A program made the translations under genes and the position numbers. A model generated the notes under the pieces. That model was not told where the DNA came from, ran no database searches, and worked only from the letters and a program-made list of their open reading frames with translations. A DNA stretch of 64,000 bases. Origin: Panorpa germanica (lineage: Eukaryota; Arthropoda; Insecta; Mecoptera; Panorpidae). The stretch is from assembly GCA_963678705.1 (NCBI GenBank), contig OY783204.1, positions 27,414,759 through 27,478,758 of the forward strand, written 5' to 3'. Positions 10,703 through 21,998 of this stretch are shown in pieces. Within the stretch, counting starts at the first letter, position 1; each line of letters begins with the position of its first letter.

Positions 10703-12160
10703 TGTTATAAAACATACAAATAGAGTTATACCAAAGATGAGATATTGAAAGTGTGTTCTTAAATTCACTGATTCAAAACAGTCTGGAAACTCGGTAAGGG
10801 AAATTGGAACATATGAGAGCGCTCACACTTGCGACAATTCTGTAGTGACATATTTTTGCTTATAGCAATGTTGCCGAAGAGGTAGAAGGTTGAAATTTGA
10901 GTATGGAGGTTCACAATAGAGTTTTGTCGCTCGCTTACTCTTTCGCTCTCATGCTGTGCTCTATAAATCCATCTCTCTTCTACTTATTGATCCTGTATTA
11001 GGTTAACATAAGTGTAGTTAATTTAATTACAAAATTTCAACTGTTTCTACTGTACATGTACTACAAAGCCCTACAAAGTATATTCAATGTATCGTTTTAT
11101 TGTATTTCTCAAAAGCTTGATGCTATTTAGTTATATATGGTCCTTCATGTAAGCACCGTCGAACACCTTGTATATAGCTTTAAAAGTTTTAACAAAATAT
11201 AATTTTAGCAAAGTCAATTAACGCGAAGATCGTCCAAACTAATTTGATACATAAATATTCCGTACTTTAAAAACTATGGTGCATCGCCGAAAGCAAAAAA
11301 GATAAGCAATCTGCATAAAGCTTAAAGAAAAGTATTTTTCTTAGATAAATCTTAAAGTTGGAAGTCAGCGTTAATATTTTACATAAACGCCTGAAGGTAA
11401 ATTAAAGTTAAGAATGTAAGAAATCGATCTTTGAAATATATTTTCTTTTATTATATAATTATGAAAGAAAAAGCTTCGACAACAAATTAAGTCATTGTAA
11501 GTTATTACCAAAAGAGCTTTATGCAGTCTATCGTTCAGGCGTTTTATTATTATTTGTCAGGAATTTGCGGGTATTACGTGTAATAAATCAAGAGAAATCA
11601 TTTAATATTCTCTACCTGTCCTGCCCTGTTCCTTTATAACTCTCTAATTTATGGCATTGAAGAATTATGTTTGAGAAAAACCTGGGAAATCGCTAAGTAG
11701 GAAAATGATGATGTGTTAAGATGGAAAAGAAAAAATAAAATTATATGGATATAAAGAAAATTGGGAAATTGTGACGTTAGCAATATGGAAAGTAAATGAA
11801 ATAAATTAGGATTTATGAAAAGAAATATAAGAAAATTGCTGAAATATCATTAGTTTTCCTTTATTTATAATAACTTTTTTTGTAGTTGATTTAATAAAAC
11901 TCGCAAAAACTAATATGATAGAATAAACAAAATATGTCTTTCGCTTTTCTGCTGTCTACGCCATTCTTAAGGACTACGTTTGCTTGTGTAATATTTCTAC
12001 AAAACTTGCGCAACGTTTGACAGCTTTGCAAGCTTTTTTGAGCTTTCACAGCTTCGAAAGCTTTCATCGTGCTTTCGAAATATTGATGTTTGTACAATTC
12101 AATTTACGTTTTTTATACGTTCACAAATATAACATCGTTGGCTAACAATTATTTATATAA
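10703..12160. other. No gene; AAGCTTT-rich patch at 12010-12075
   Basis: AT-rich with stops in all frames. Around 12010-12075 the words GCTTT / AAGCTT / CGAAAG recur every 10-15 bp. Confidence 0.4.
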
Positions 12161-13105
12161 ACTATACTAGCTTTTACCCCCGTCGCAAGCGACGTCTGTC
12201 TTTTGTGTGTAACTTGAACTTCATGTAAAAATTTAAATTCCACCACAGTTTACCCTCGTCATAAAGGTTCTTTTTGGCGTGTATCATTTGAATCCAATAA
12301 AATAATTTGTAATTACATATTATATTTAACTCTATTTTTAAATTGAAATAATAAACTCGCACACATATACATTACACATATAAATTGACTAAAAAAATAT
12401 ATTTTTTTCAACAAAATATAAAATATTTTCAATTTATTCGTTATTGGACCAACTTTTTTTCAAAATTTGGGATTTTTTTTTTCGATTCGTAAATAAGTTA
12501 CCAAGGTTAGCTCATATACAAAATTTCAAATTTCTAGCACAATTTTTACTCTCGGAAAATACTGCCCCCGTGCCCCCAAATAAAATTTTGAAATTTTGAA
12601 TTTTTTTTTATTAATACTATACTTAATTATTCTAAAATCCAGAATATAAACTTTCTCCAAAGTTCCCTACCGGGCCCCCGAATTTCTTAAACCCCCCCTT
12701 TGTCAATTTTTGAATTTTTAATTTTTGAGAAATGTCAGCTTTGAATACCCTAATACACATGCAAAATTTCAACTTTCTGTCTTTTACGAATTAAAAGTGA
12801 TACAGCAAAAAAGGGCTCCATTTTTTTCCAGTTTTTCCAAAATTACGGGTTTCCAGGAAATTCAGGAAAAAATCTGGGGACGCCAAAAGTCTTAGAATTT
12901 TTTTCTCTACGAAATAGGAAATTTTCAAAAACATTGATGGAGCCGTTTTCGCGCTGCCATACAAAATTCAGTACCAAACATATAAACATATAAGAATATA
13001 AGAATATAAGAATAGATTCAAACAGTTGGAACATTATAATATAGGATAAGAATATAAGAATATAAGAATAGATTCAAACAGTTGGAACATTATATTATAG
13101 GATAT
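12161..13105 (+). repeat. Family G repeat, copy 2 (longest)
   Basis: It opens ACTATACTAGCTTTTACCCC then CGTCGCAAGCGACGTC (short palindrome). It continues through CCCCCAAATAAAATTTTGAA, ACGGGTTTCCAGGAAATTC, GACGCCAAAAGTCTTAGAAT and GCGCTGCCATACAAAATTC. It ends in AAGAATATAAGAATAGATTC tail units. No ORF is supported. The final 56 bp is duplicated in tandem (12990-13101). Confidence 0.7.
12990..13101 (+). repeat. 56-bp perfect-order tandem duplication
   Basis: The unit from ATAAGAATATAAGAATATAA to CATTATAATATAGG occurs at 12990-13045 and again at 13046-13101 with one or two differences. It lies at the 3' end of family G copy 2. Confidence 0.85.
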
Positions 13106-13880
13106 TTTTTAAACTATAGCCCTATCTCTATATATTTCATATTTCTGGTCTTTGGCCCCCAGCGCCCGCCGCCTCTGGAAAGTTGCAATTTTCTATAGTG
13201 TGTCTTTAATGACACTCTATATAGGGCCCACGTTCCAAATATCAACGCTCTAGCTCTGTTGCGACATTGCCCCCAAAAAATCACGCCGCTACTGAATTAA
13301 AATTTTGGTAATCCAATTATTGGCAAACATGCGCAATTAGTGTCTTAATACATACCCTAAGTTATAATACTACATTTTCAATATTTTTATCTTTTTCTGT
13401 CTCAACTCCCGCCGCCACTGGAAATTTGGAGCTGTTTATTTTTTTTCATTAATTACTGTCTACAGCGAGCCTGCATATTAAATTTGAACGTCCTAACTCT
13501 ATTCTAACATTGCCCTTAAAAATTCGCGCCGCTACTGAACTCAAATTTCAAATTTCCAACTATTGGAAAATGTGCACAATTATGATCTCAATACACACAC
13601 CAAATTTCAGTTTTCTATCTTTTCTAGTTCGTCAGATATTTGCAAAAGTATTTTTTCGAATTTTCCAGTTTTTCCAAAATTACGGGTTTCCAGGAAATTC
13701 AGGGGAAAATCCGGGGACGCCAAAAGTCTTAGAATTTTTTTCTCTACGAAATAGGAAATTTTTAAAAAGATCGCCGGAGCCGTTTTCGCGCTGCCATACA
13801 AAATTCAGTACCAAACATATAAGATCATAAGAATATAAGAATAGATTCAAACACCTGGGACATTATAATATATGATTATT
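13106..13880 (+). repeat. Family G repeat, copy 3, with internal 243-bp duplication
   Basis: Its second half (13660-13870) repeats the end of copy 2 (fused G-G arrangement). Its first half contains two related modules whose landmarks CCCGCCGCC (13165 and 13408) and CGCCGCTACTGAA (13284 and 13527) are both offset by exactly 243 bp. It is non-coding; the open frames within it are shadows. Confidence 0.65.
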
Positions 13881-15251
13881 CTAATTCTGAAATAAATGTT
13901 AAAAGGTACAAAAACAATTAGAACAAATAGTTAATTTAAGGTCAAGAGAGTTGAGATATTGAAGTCCTTTGTGATGTTTATAAAATAGCTAGCTTGCTAG
14001 AAGCTATTTCCAGGTTCACTTTCCAACTCTAATATAGAAATTGTAGTAAATAAAAAAAGTTCAATATGTATTAAATAAATTCTTACTCAATCCTTTTGAA
14101 TTTTTTAATTAGTCGACGAAAGAAAGGAACCAGTAGTTTGTCCACAACTGATTTATACTCTAAGACAATTTCTGTGCATCGAATTTGAACGCCTCGAGGA
14201 CAAATACTCTCCTTGACCTATAGATAAAATTAGTTTTTGTTTGTTTTAGTTTTAAAATATTGATACCAACTTTTACAATGGTTTTAGGGTTCAACAGTTT
14301 TATGTCTTCTACTCATCTAAGCCTTCTATTTCATTGATTAATCCAAGGAGGCTAGGAGTGCTTAGCTAGTATAAAACTAACACAGTTTCGTTAAGCATAC
14401 TGTAGCAAATATTAAACGGCTTATCTAAATAAGTTAAACGATTCTAGGTAGAATATGAATACAAATATATCACATATATTTCTTAATTATTTAAATGACT
14501 ACCCCGAACTTTCTAAAAGTAATATTTACAAAACAACGTGATAACCTTCTTCTACAGGGAGCTGTATTTTTTATCATTTTTCTTCCCTAATCTCACTTAA
14601 GGCATGTATTAATTACATGGGGTGGATACAGTAGGATTATAATGAAATTGAATTGTATCAAAAAAGTATGATATAGCAAAAGTGTATCGTTATATTATTC
14701 TTACAGGCGTCATGTTTCAACGCCGCATGATGTTATAATACAATTGTCAGAATTTCCATTAAGGCAACCAAATTTGAGTGAGATCTAATTCCATAATCTT
14801 ATTTAGTGAACCAAATTTAATAAGGTGTAACCATAATTAAAGCTTGAGTAACGAAAACCTTTAAAGAGTATTTATGTTTAAAAGAGCTGATCTTGTTTAT
14901 TTATAAAGAATATGACGTCACGTAATGACACAGGTTGTCCCTTTCATTTTTATGTTTATGAAATGATGATTATTAATTAACTAGTTATTAGTTTTAATAT
15001 CATTGTAGTAGTTTATGGATTTATTAATTAATTTGTACGTCATATTTCTAGGTAGTAATTTAAAAGACGTAAGCAAACATTAAAGCAAAATTAGAAATAC
15101 CAGGGTTTAATGTGTAATATGGATTAGTTATTCTTTTTAAGTGGAGAGAATTTCTAATATAATAAAAAAGCTGTTGTTTTTCATATAGAAAAATGTGAGT
15201 AATAAGTATTATTTAATAATTCATAATTGACGAAATAATAGCATTTAAATA
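13881..15251. other. AT-rich stretch, no gene seen
   Basis: No repeats shared with the rest of the window and no exon-like structure recognised. Confidence 0.5.
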
Positions 15252-15465
15252 TAATCCAAATCACGATTGTTCGGCGGTGACTTATACTTAAAAGAGGTTA
15301 TAAGAGCGGTATAAATTTATAATACGATAATGAATTTTGTCTCATTTGTTTCTATATACATTATAGAAAAATAATTGAGTCAGTGCTTTTTAGTTATATC
15401 GGCAGTTTATACCCCACAACTTGTTTTAAGTATGAGTCGCCGCCGAACTCTCGTAATTTGAACTA
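15252..15465. mobile_element. TA-target MITE, family J copy 2
   Basis: This is a 214-bp element. The left arm TAATCCAAATCACGATTGTT and the reverse-complemented right arm TAGTTCAAATTACGAGAGTT align and continue through TTCGGCGG.GACT.ATACTTAAAA. It is flanked by TA on both sides (15250-15251, 15466-15467). It is homologous to the copy at 6236-6444. Non-autonomous, with no coding region. Confidence 0.85.
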
Positions 15466-15639
15466 TAGCATTAATACGGTCCAGAGGTGATCATTTACAG
15501 AAAATTTGATAAATTTATGAATATACCATTGTGAACAAGTGTGCCACTATAAGCTCTTCTTAATATTTGAGATAGTCTCATTAGAAGGACCATAAATAAT
15601 GATTATTGATCAACCCTTCACGGAATTCTGGAACTACCT

Positions 15640-15913
15640 ATAAAGCTACTCATAGGCCTACATTCCCGTTTTATCCTGGCGTGTAGTTGATCCCACACAT
15701 ATCGATCCCAGTTGATCATTTGTGATCGTCACGCGTGAACTGAACGCGGACAGGCAACTATCAAATCGCAAGGCCTCCCCAAAGTGTCGTTCAGAGATTA
15801 GTAAAGTTGTCATAGAGTTTCGCATAACGCTGGCTACTAGATGCTGCTTGGAGATTGGGCTGGGTCTTTGAAGGAAGAAAGAAAAATCGAGAAAACAAAT
15901 AATACATTACGAT
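15640..15913. promoter_or_regulatory. GC-richer island, possible regulatory sequence
   Basis: Base composition rises well above the surroundings from about 15640 to 16090. TGATC recurs (GTTGATCC, CGATCCCAG, TTGATCATTTGTGATC) with an ACGCGT (15730s). No repeat copy of this stretch exists in the window, so it looks like unique sequence. A regulatory role is inference only. Confidence 0.25.
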
Positions 15914-16090
15914 ATGAGATTGTCATCATGCTCTGATAACGATCACCGGAAATACGAAATGGTGTGGCAGAGGCTGAGCAAACAGAATGACTCAGTGATA
16001 ATGGCTGAAGATCGAAGGTCAGGGGTCATAAATGCTGAGCTGGAGAAATTGGGTATTGTCCAGGGGGGATTTGCGGAGGCGGTGACCTAG
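15914..16090 (+). CDS. Candidate 58-codon ORF or exon, unrecognised
   Basis: An ATG at 15914 opens a 58-codon frame ending in TAG at 16088-16090. It lies in the most GC-balanced patch of the neighbourhood and uses all base classes, unlike the AT-driven frames elsewhere. The product starts MRLSSCSDNDHRKYEMVWQR and later reads EDRRSGVINAELEKLG. It is charged and soluble-looking, with no signal peptide or membrane segment. I do not recognise the family. An AP-1-like TGACTCA and a GATAA lie inside the frame, so the region could equally be a regulatory element that happens to be open: by rough reasoning a 58-codon run without stop at this composition has about a 5% chance. No clear splice donor follows. 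Confidence 0.25.
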   Translation: MRLSSCSDNDHRKYEMVWQRLSKQNDSVIMAEDRRSGVINAELEKLGIVQGGFAEAVT

Positions 16091-16439
16091 TCAACTCAAC
16101 GAATATTTCTGTGGCTTAAATTTAACAAATAATATACATAATTATATCCGGTTAAGGTTTAATTAACATAAAAAAGTTTACACGTATTACACAAAATTTA
16201 TGACGTATATTAAATTAATAATTTACAAAACAATAGTTATCTTTTGACATAAATTTACGTTTTTCAGACGTTACTAAAGCTTTTTATGCAATATTATGTA
16301 ATGTTAAATATGAAATTAATATATTAGTAAAATTTTTTAATGTTTTTTGTATTTATTTAATGACAATGTAACAGACTGTTAGGTATAAAATATTGCGTTA
16401 AATAATACATGAGTTTACGTTTTATGTTTTTTTTTATAT

Positions 16440-17010
16440 ATAGTTTGTCGGGCTTCCTAGGCACGTAGCCTTTTATCGCCCCTAATATTGTTCTGCTTCT
16501 TCTTATATGTTATATCCAGACAACAAGAATGATCTATTCATGGCTACTGCAGTTATAAATTTCGGTTTCTCGACCAAAAAGGTGGTGTTAACAGGAAGCG
16601 TCTGCGAAGTCTGTAGCACCGCCTTTTGGAGTCCATTTCTTGCCATTGCTGTATTTTTACATTGCCACAGAATGTGGTCAGGATCTGCCTCCTCTTCACC
16701 ACATTCGCATTTAGAGTTTGGAATGATTTTGTTTCTATACTAGATGTTTCGGAGCTCCAGTATGATTCATTTTTAGTCTTGAGGTCATTGTTATTAATCT
16801 TCTTGGCCATTTTAGTTTGGAAAACCATGGCTTACGTTTCAGTATTGGTTGTATTTTATAAAATTCTCTACCTTTATCTGAATTATCCCACTTGTCTTGC
16901 CAGTTTTTCATTTCATTTTTTTCTAATTCTGCTTTCATATCTGATTTTATAAAATATGAAATATAGTTATCATAGGAAGCAGCTTTCTCATTTCCCTTAA
17001 TTCCCTCATG
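16440..17010 (-). pseudogene. LINE (RNase H-bearing non-LTR retrotransposon) ORF2 C-terminus, decayed
   Basis: Reading the minus strand from 17010, the frame begins HEGIKGNEKAASYDNY, matching the H-x-G-I-x-G-N-E-x-A motif near the end of RNase HI domains in non-LTR elements of the I/R1/LOA group. It continues with WQDKWDNSDKGREFY, a post-RNase H linker typical of such ORFs, and stops at 16735. After a one-base frameshift the ORF resumes with CECGEEEADPDHILWQC (C-x-C-x8-H-x4-C zinc knuckle) and ends ...LLSGYNI with TAA at 16503-16505. The 3' UTR runs through AGCAGAACAATATTAGGGGC and CTAGGAAGCCCGACAAAC to about 16440. Everything 5' of RNase H is missing, as usual for 5'-truncated insertions. 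The 3' end recurs at 48212-48322. The clade within the RNase H group is uncertain. Confidence 0.85.
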
Positions 17011-17756
17011 TGATACGTTTTACGTTTAGGGAGATATATTTCTACATATATCTTATGAAGATGTTGAACAAATAATAGAAATTGCAAACAAAAGAAATTC
17101 TTATTTAACCTGGAATAATATTTGGAAAGATTGTGCCGTACAGCAGACGTCTTGATTCCGCGCTACCATGAAACTTGGAAACCTCCAAAAAGCCAGGTAA
17201 GCTTTTCTAATAATTCATTTACTCAAGTTCAACTTAAAGCTCAATATTATAACTTTAACGTAAAGTTCTTCAAGTTTTATTCTTATTAACATTTCATAAA
17301 TTTCATAAAGGTAAATATTTAATGATTAATATTTACTTAATTCTCTTCTTATTGCTGTTTCGAACGCTGGATAGATACCTAGTCAGCCTACCCGTGCATT
17401 TCCCCGTTTTCCCGCTCGCAGTTTCCCGAATTCCAACCGTCCGTAAAGATTCTTCAAAGTTGATAGCGTTCTACAATGGTTAATATTTGTTTAACTTTTA
17501 CTTTTATAAATGAAACAGTTATTTTAATGAAAAATATTTTAAAATCGACTAATACTTTTGACGAGAGTTGTGTTAAATAATCGTGGTGTAATTTTAAGGT
17601 CTTCTCCGATTGTGATCTTCGAATATCGACATTACACGACAGACAATATTTAGAAATGTTTTTATAATTTTAATATTAAATTTCGTAGTGCAGTAAGTAT
17701 CGATGCTGGCTTTATATCTTACTTATTTATTACTTATTGGTTATATTTCTAAGAGA
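17011..17756. other. AT-rich stretch, no gene seen
   Basis: The poly-pyrimidine patch TTTCCCCGTTTTCCCGCTCG (17399-17418) is the only notable composition change. Confidence 0.45.
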
Positions 17757-18094
17757 TTGTCATTAATTTTATAACCTTTATTATGGTTCTCAAACTTACG
17801 CTTAAGGCTTAAAAATATATAGAGTATTCGACAATATCACAGTCATATAAAAGTTGGAATTTAACTGGAAAATATTGCAATATTAATTTTCAAAACTTAT
17901 TTATGCGGTTCCAACTCATTAAAAGTCAGTGGAAGATGTAGATACGTTATTCATCTAACTAATTGCAGCTTTAGATTTTGATTTGCGTTTATAGTTACTT
18001 ACATAAAACGATTTAAACATAAAAAAATATGATTTTTTTGATAATATTTAACTTGCTGTCAAAAATGGCCAAGTATCGTTTCACCTTAAGTAAA
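17757..18094 (-). mobile_element. MITE family B, internal copy
   Basis: ATAACCTTTATTATGGTTCT, then CGGTTCCAACTCATTAAAAG, CATCTAACTAATTGCAGCTT and AATGGCCAAGTATCGTTTCA match the complete copy at 59151-59588 (opposite strand) and the copy at 26498. The outer terminal repeats are missing. Confidence 0.7.
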
Positions 18095-19289
18095 GACTAT
18101 TCATTACTGTATTTAATTTACGATTATCTTTTACTTACGTTTTTCTTATAAAAGTTACAATAAAATGTTTTTAAGAAAAGTTGTAGATAATATTATGAAC
18201 TACAAAAAAGCTCTTCACAAAATTTTTGTGAGCGTTACGGTTTTCAAGATAAACAAAACAAACTGATGACATCTTTAATTTAAAGATGGCGACGAATGTT
18301 GGTGCTTCTGTTCCTCAAAATTCAAATTTAGGTCCAGTTTTAACAACTCCACAAGATGATAAACCACAATTCTTCCGGAAATACACGATTTGATGACGAA
18401 TGTGTCCGACTAATTATAAATTTAGTTCGGTAATATATTTTTTAATTAAATATGTATTAGGTACGAGTAATAACTAACAATAATTAATTATTATTAGAGC
18501 TACATTGATGTAGTATTGCACTACTATGTCCTCATATGTTCTCGACATCACAGACAGTACAGTATGGTACGGTACAGTGCGGGTACAACGTATCACAAGA
18601 GGGGATTATAATTTACATTTGACATTTTGACATTCTATATTGACATTTTAGAGTATATGCACATGCAGCCTGATCGGCGCCCGTCCTTCCCCCCTTGTGT
18701 GGTGGTATGAGTAAGGAAAAGGATATAACCTCCCCCTTCATTAGCTAAACGATGTTTCAGCACGTAATTCAATTTACTTCAAGGATCCACTATATTTAGG
18801 GCCCTTGAAAATTATTACATACACAGGCTGGTCCTTGAAATTTCAGTAATGAGTAGTACAAGTTTAAATTACGTCATATATATATATATATATATATGTA
18901 GGAATATATAAAAGCTTTTATACGAGTATAAAAAGAGAGATAAAATTGCCTTAGGTAAATACAAAAAATAAAACAGAATTTTTAATTTGTCATGGCAAAC
19001 AATTTCATGTGATTTGTTATCAGTAGTACCCAGCAGTTATCATCGTCATAAGGGTAGTAATTGTATTCTCCTCCCCTAAGCTTTATAATCCACCCCTCCT
19101 ACCCCACCCTCTCTCCTATATAACCAATTTAAAAGTCACATTATTGAAATACTGACATGAAAAGCTGTATATATTTTTTTCAATTCTAATTAATTTGTTT
19201 GTTGTATGTTTAAAATTATTGTTAATAAAGATGTAAAAAATTAAAATTGAATATCAAAGCGTTGAAAATAAATATAAAAATACAGTTTA
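18095..19289. other. No gene; (TA)n at 18876-18897
   Basis: There is a perfect TA microsatellite of about 11 units. At 18550-18590 a GGTACGGTACAG / GGGTACAACG run gives local GTAC palindromes. C-rich patches lie at 18680-18740 and 19070-19120. No exon-like structure is convincing. Confidence 0.45.
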
Positions 19290-19866
19290 CTGCGTGTACA
19301 ACTTACAAGTTTATTGTGTAAAAATTTGAAGTCGATTGGAGTAAAACTGTCAGAGTCTCTCTCGTCTGCTTTCGTGTTACTTTGAAACTTTTAAATGCGG
19401 TTTCTCACACATAGCTTTTTCAGAGTCGGTGCCCTCTCTAGCTCAAAATCTACTGGACCGATTCTTTTGAAATTTTACACACTCTTTCTTTACACAAATG
19501 CCGAGGTAACTCTGTCGAATTTTTTGTCGAGTGCTGTAAAAAACTGAAAAATCAATAAAAAAAAAACTCGACAGCGTTACCTGCAAAAACTTATCAACTA
19601 ATGAAATCATTTTGGTTTTTCGATTTCAGAAATTCCAGTGATGAGTTATGAGTGGCACCGCAATGTTACTTTTTTTGTGACGTCTGCGGAGATTCTCTGT
19701 GAACGCCTCATTTCTTGACATTTATTTATGAAGATTTCACAAAGTATTCTTCTAATGTCATTTTATCATGTAGTAATTATCGAAATAATTATATATTAAC
19801 TGTGTCGTCAAAAAACATTATAAAAAATGTGCTTTCTTTTAACCTCTCTCCCCCCTTTTCCCCCCT
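19290..19866 (+). mobile_element. Family C element, copy 1
   Basis: It carries the family landmarks in order: TTTATTGTGTAAAAATTTGA, TCTGCTTTCGTGTTACTTTG, CTCAAAATCTACTGGACCGA, AGGTAAC.CTGTCGA, its inverted partner ACTCGACAGCGTTACCT, then CCAGTGATGAGTTATGAGTG, ending in C-rich sequence before TTAA. The left terminal repeat is lost and about 100 bp between the palindrome arms is deleted. Confidence 0.75.
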
Positions 19867-21663
19867 TAATGCATACTTCTTTTAATTTGCTATAACAACA
19901 ATCTGAAATATGTCCATAATCCATTGGCGCGCAATATATCCAACGCTTGCATATGTTTTATCGCAAGCAAGAAATTTCTCTTCGTATCTTATAACAATAC
20001 TCACCGTTATATTAAATTTCCAAGCAGTTATGCAAAGTATTTTAAGTTCTATATCATTATCGATATAAAGTAAGGTTAAAGCATGGAGTCAAGTTGAAAC
20101 TGTCAGGTATGCCGGTAAAGTAGAGACCGCTATGATAAAGTTTCAAAAAGTTTATAATATCTAATATATGTAAGGATACACCTACTTACTCTTAGAGTTC
20201 AGTGTGTTGTATGCCTGGAAGCACTGCCATGTGGTTGTATACGTATAACTTGGTATTTAGCAAAATTAATAGACGCCACGTACTAACTTTCATGATTATC
20301 ATCTCGAGCTTTAATAGAGCTTTTCATTGACATTAGAAAACTTGAAAGTGGAAGCTTGAAATAAAGTTTAAACTTTCTTAATGTATATGTGTATGATATT
20401 TATACATATATTAATATTTTGTGCTTATTTTATTTTTGTTTTACTTTATTAAATATATTTGAATAGCACAAAATTGAATTAACTAAATGAGGAACTTGTA
20501 AGTTTAAGAGAACATAAAAGCTTTAGAAGCTTTCAAAGTTTTCTATTCATTTTGTTTTAACATTCTAAAACTACTTGCTAGAGAGTTGAAGAACAAGATA
20601 CAAGTTAAGAAATTGTCTAATTACGTTTAATTAATAGCTTTTTATTAAACGTATAATTTTTTATTTCTTCTTTGTTTTGGATCATCAAAATTTGCTTTAA
20701 ACTATGAGCAAACTTGAAATATTATGCGCCAGTCTTTAGTATATAGCTTTCTCTTACATATTTGCGAGTGAATTAATCCTTGTAAAGCTCATCGCGTGTC
20801 AAAAGTTACTGCAGAAGCTTTTATCCATCGCGGAAGCTCGAAAAGACGCCTGAGGGGTAGTAGTACTCTGTCAATATACTCCTAATAAATACTATTGAAT
20901 AATTGCATACTGTGTGCTGAAAATTATAACAAGGAAATTGATTTTCTATTTATTTTTCCCAGAAAATTTAAGTATCTAACTTCTGCGCTCGCTTTTATTA
21001 TCCTTGTGTCGTTAAACGACCTAATATTTCACAAATTATAGATTTTACTGCTTTTCCTGTATTACTTTATTACCCGAAACATTCTTCGTAAGACACTATT
21101 ACACCACATAAAACGATGAGATCGTTCCCAGAACTGGCTTCGTTACACTACTCATATCGAATATCATTTTCATCAGAATAAACAGCGATACGATTTCGTT
21201 ATTTCTATAAATATTATTGATTTATGAAATAATTCTGCGCCACTTCTATAAATATATTATATGCACATTAAATCAAAGTCCTCGCTAAATATCCTGGGTC
21301 TGTTTATTTCTATGTAACACGCCATCATAAATTATAACGTAGTCACATCACAGACAAAGAAGAACAAGAAGAAGACGAAGAAATCTTTATAGGAAGCATT
21401 CAACATGTCGAAAAGCCAACTGATGGTGGGCTACATAAATCAACCGTTGAATATAAAGTAGATTAACATAATACAGATACTGATATGTTGAGAAAACCAC
21501 CCCTTTGCTTTGCTTTGCTTGGGCTGGGATGGTTGGCTAACATCATTTTTATATATTAGGTTAAAGTTACAGGGTAACCAACTGCTCGTGTAGGAGTAGG
21601 TTCATGTATAATGTAGTACTCTGTGGGATCGAACAGAGTCAAAACATTTGACATTCGAAATTT
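19867..21663. other. AT-rich stretch, no gene seen
   Basis: AGAAGCTTTCAAAG-type words recur at 20515-20550. (GAA)n-like sequence lies near 21358-21385. No exon-like structure. Confidence 0.45.
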
Positions 21664-21998
21664 AGGGTAGGTAAGGTTACTTTTTTTTAAATTTATTTAT
21701 ATTATTGTACAACATATTAAGTTTATTGTGTAAAAATTTGAAGTCGATTGGAGTAAAACTGTAGGAGATATAGAATTTTTAGTCTTCACCTCTCTGGTCT
21801 GCTTTCGTGTTACTTTGAAACTTTTAAATGCGGTTTCTCACACTAGCTCAAAATCTACTAGACCGATTCTTTTAAAATTTGGCACATTCTTTCTTTACAT
21901 AAATGCCAAGGTAACGCTGTCGAGTTTTTTTAAATTTTTTAATTTTAACGTATTTTAAAATAACAAAGTTTCTGATTTTTTTCATGAAAAATCAGTAT
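21664..21998 (+). mobile_element. Family C element, copy 2 (3' truncated)
   Basis: The left end GGGTAGGTAAGGTTAC retains the family terminal repeat. Homology runs through GAAGTCGATTGGAGTAAAAC and CGCTGTCGAG and stops inside the palindromic module. Confidence 0.7.

Noticed and set aside
13510-13830. Overlapping ORFs of 63-106 codons on both strands
   Set aside because: They fall in family G; the same stretch is repeated at 12843-13034 and the frames follow the repeat, not a gene.
18150-18310. Possible further repeat (GTTGTAGATAAT...GAACTACAAAAAAG)
   Set aside because: The style resembles non-coding insect repeats, but no second copy exists in the window and I cannot name it.
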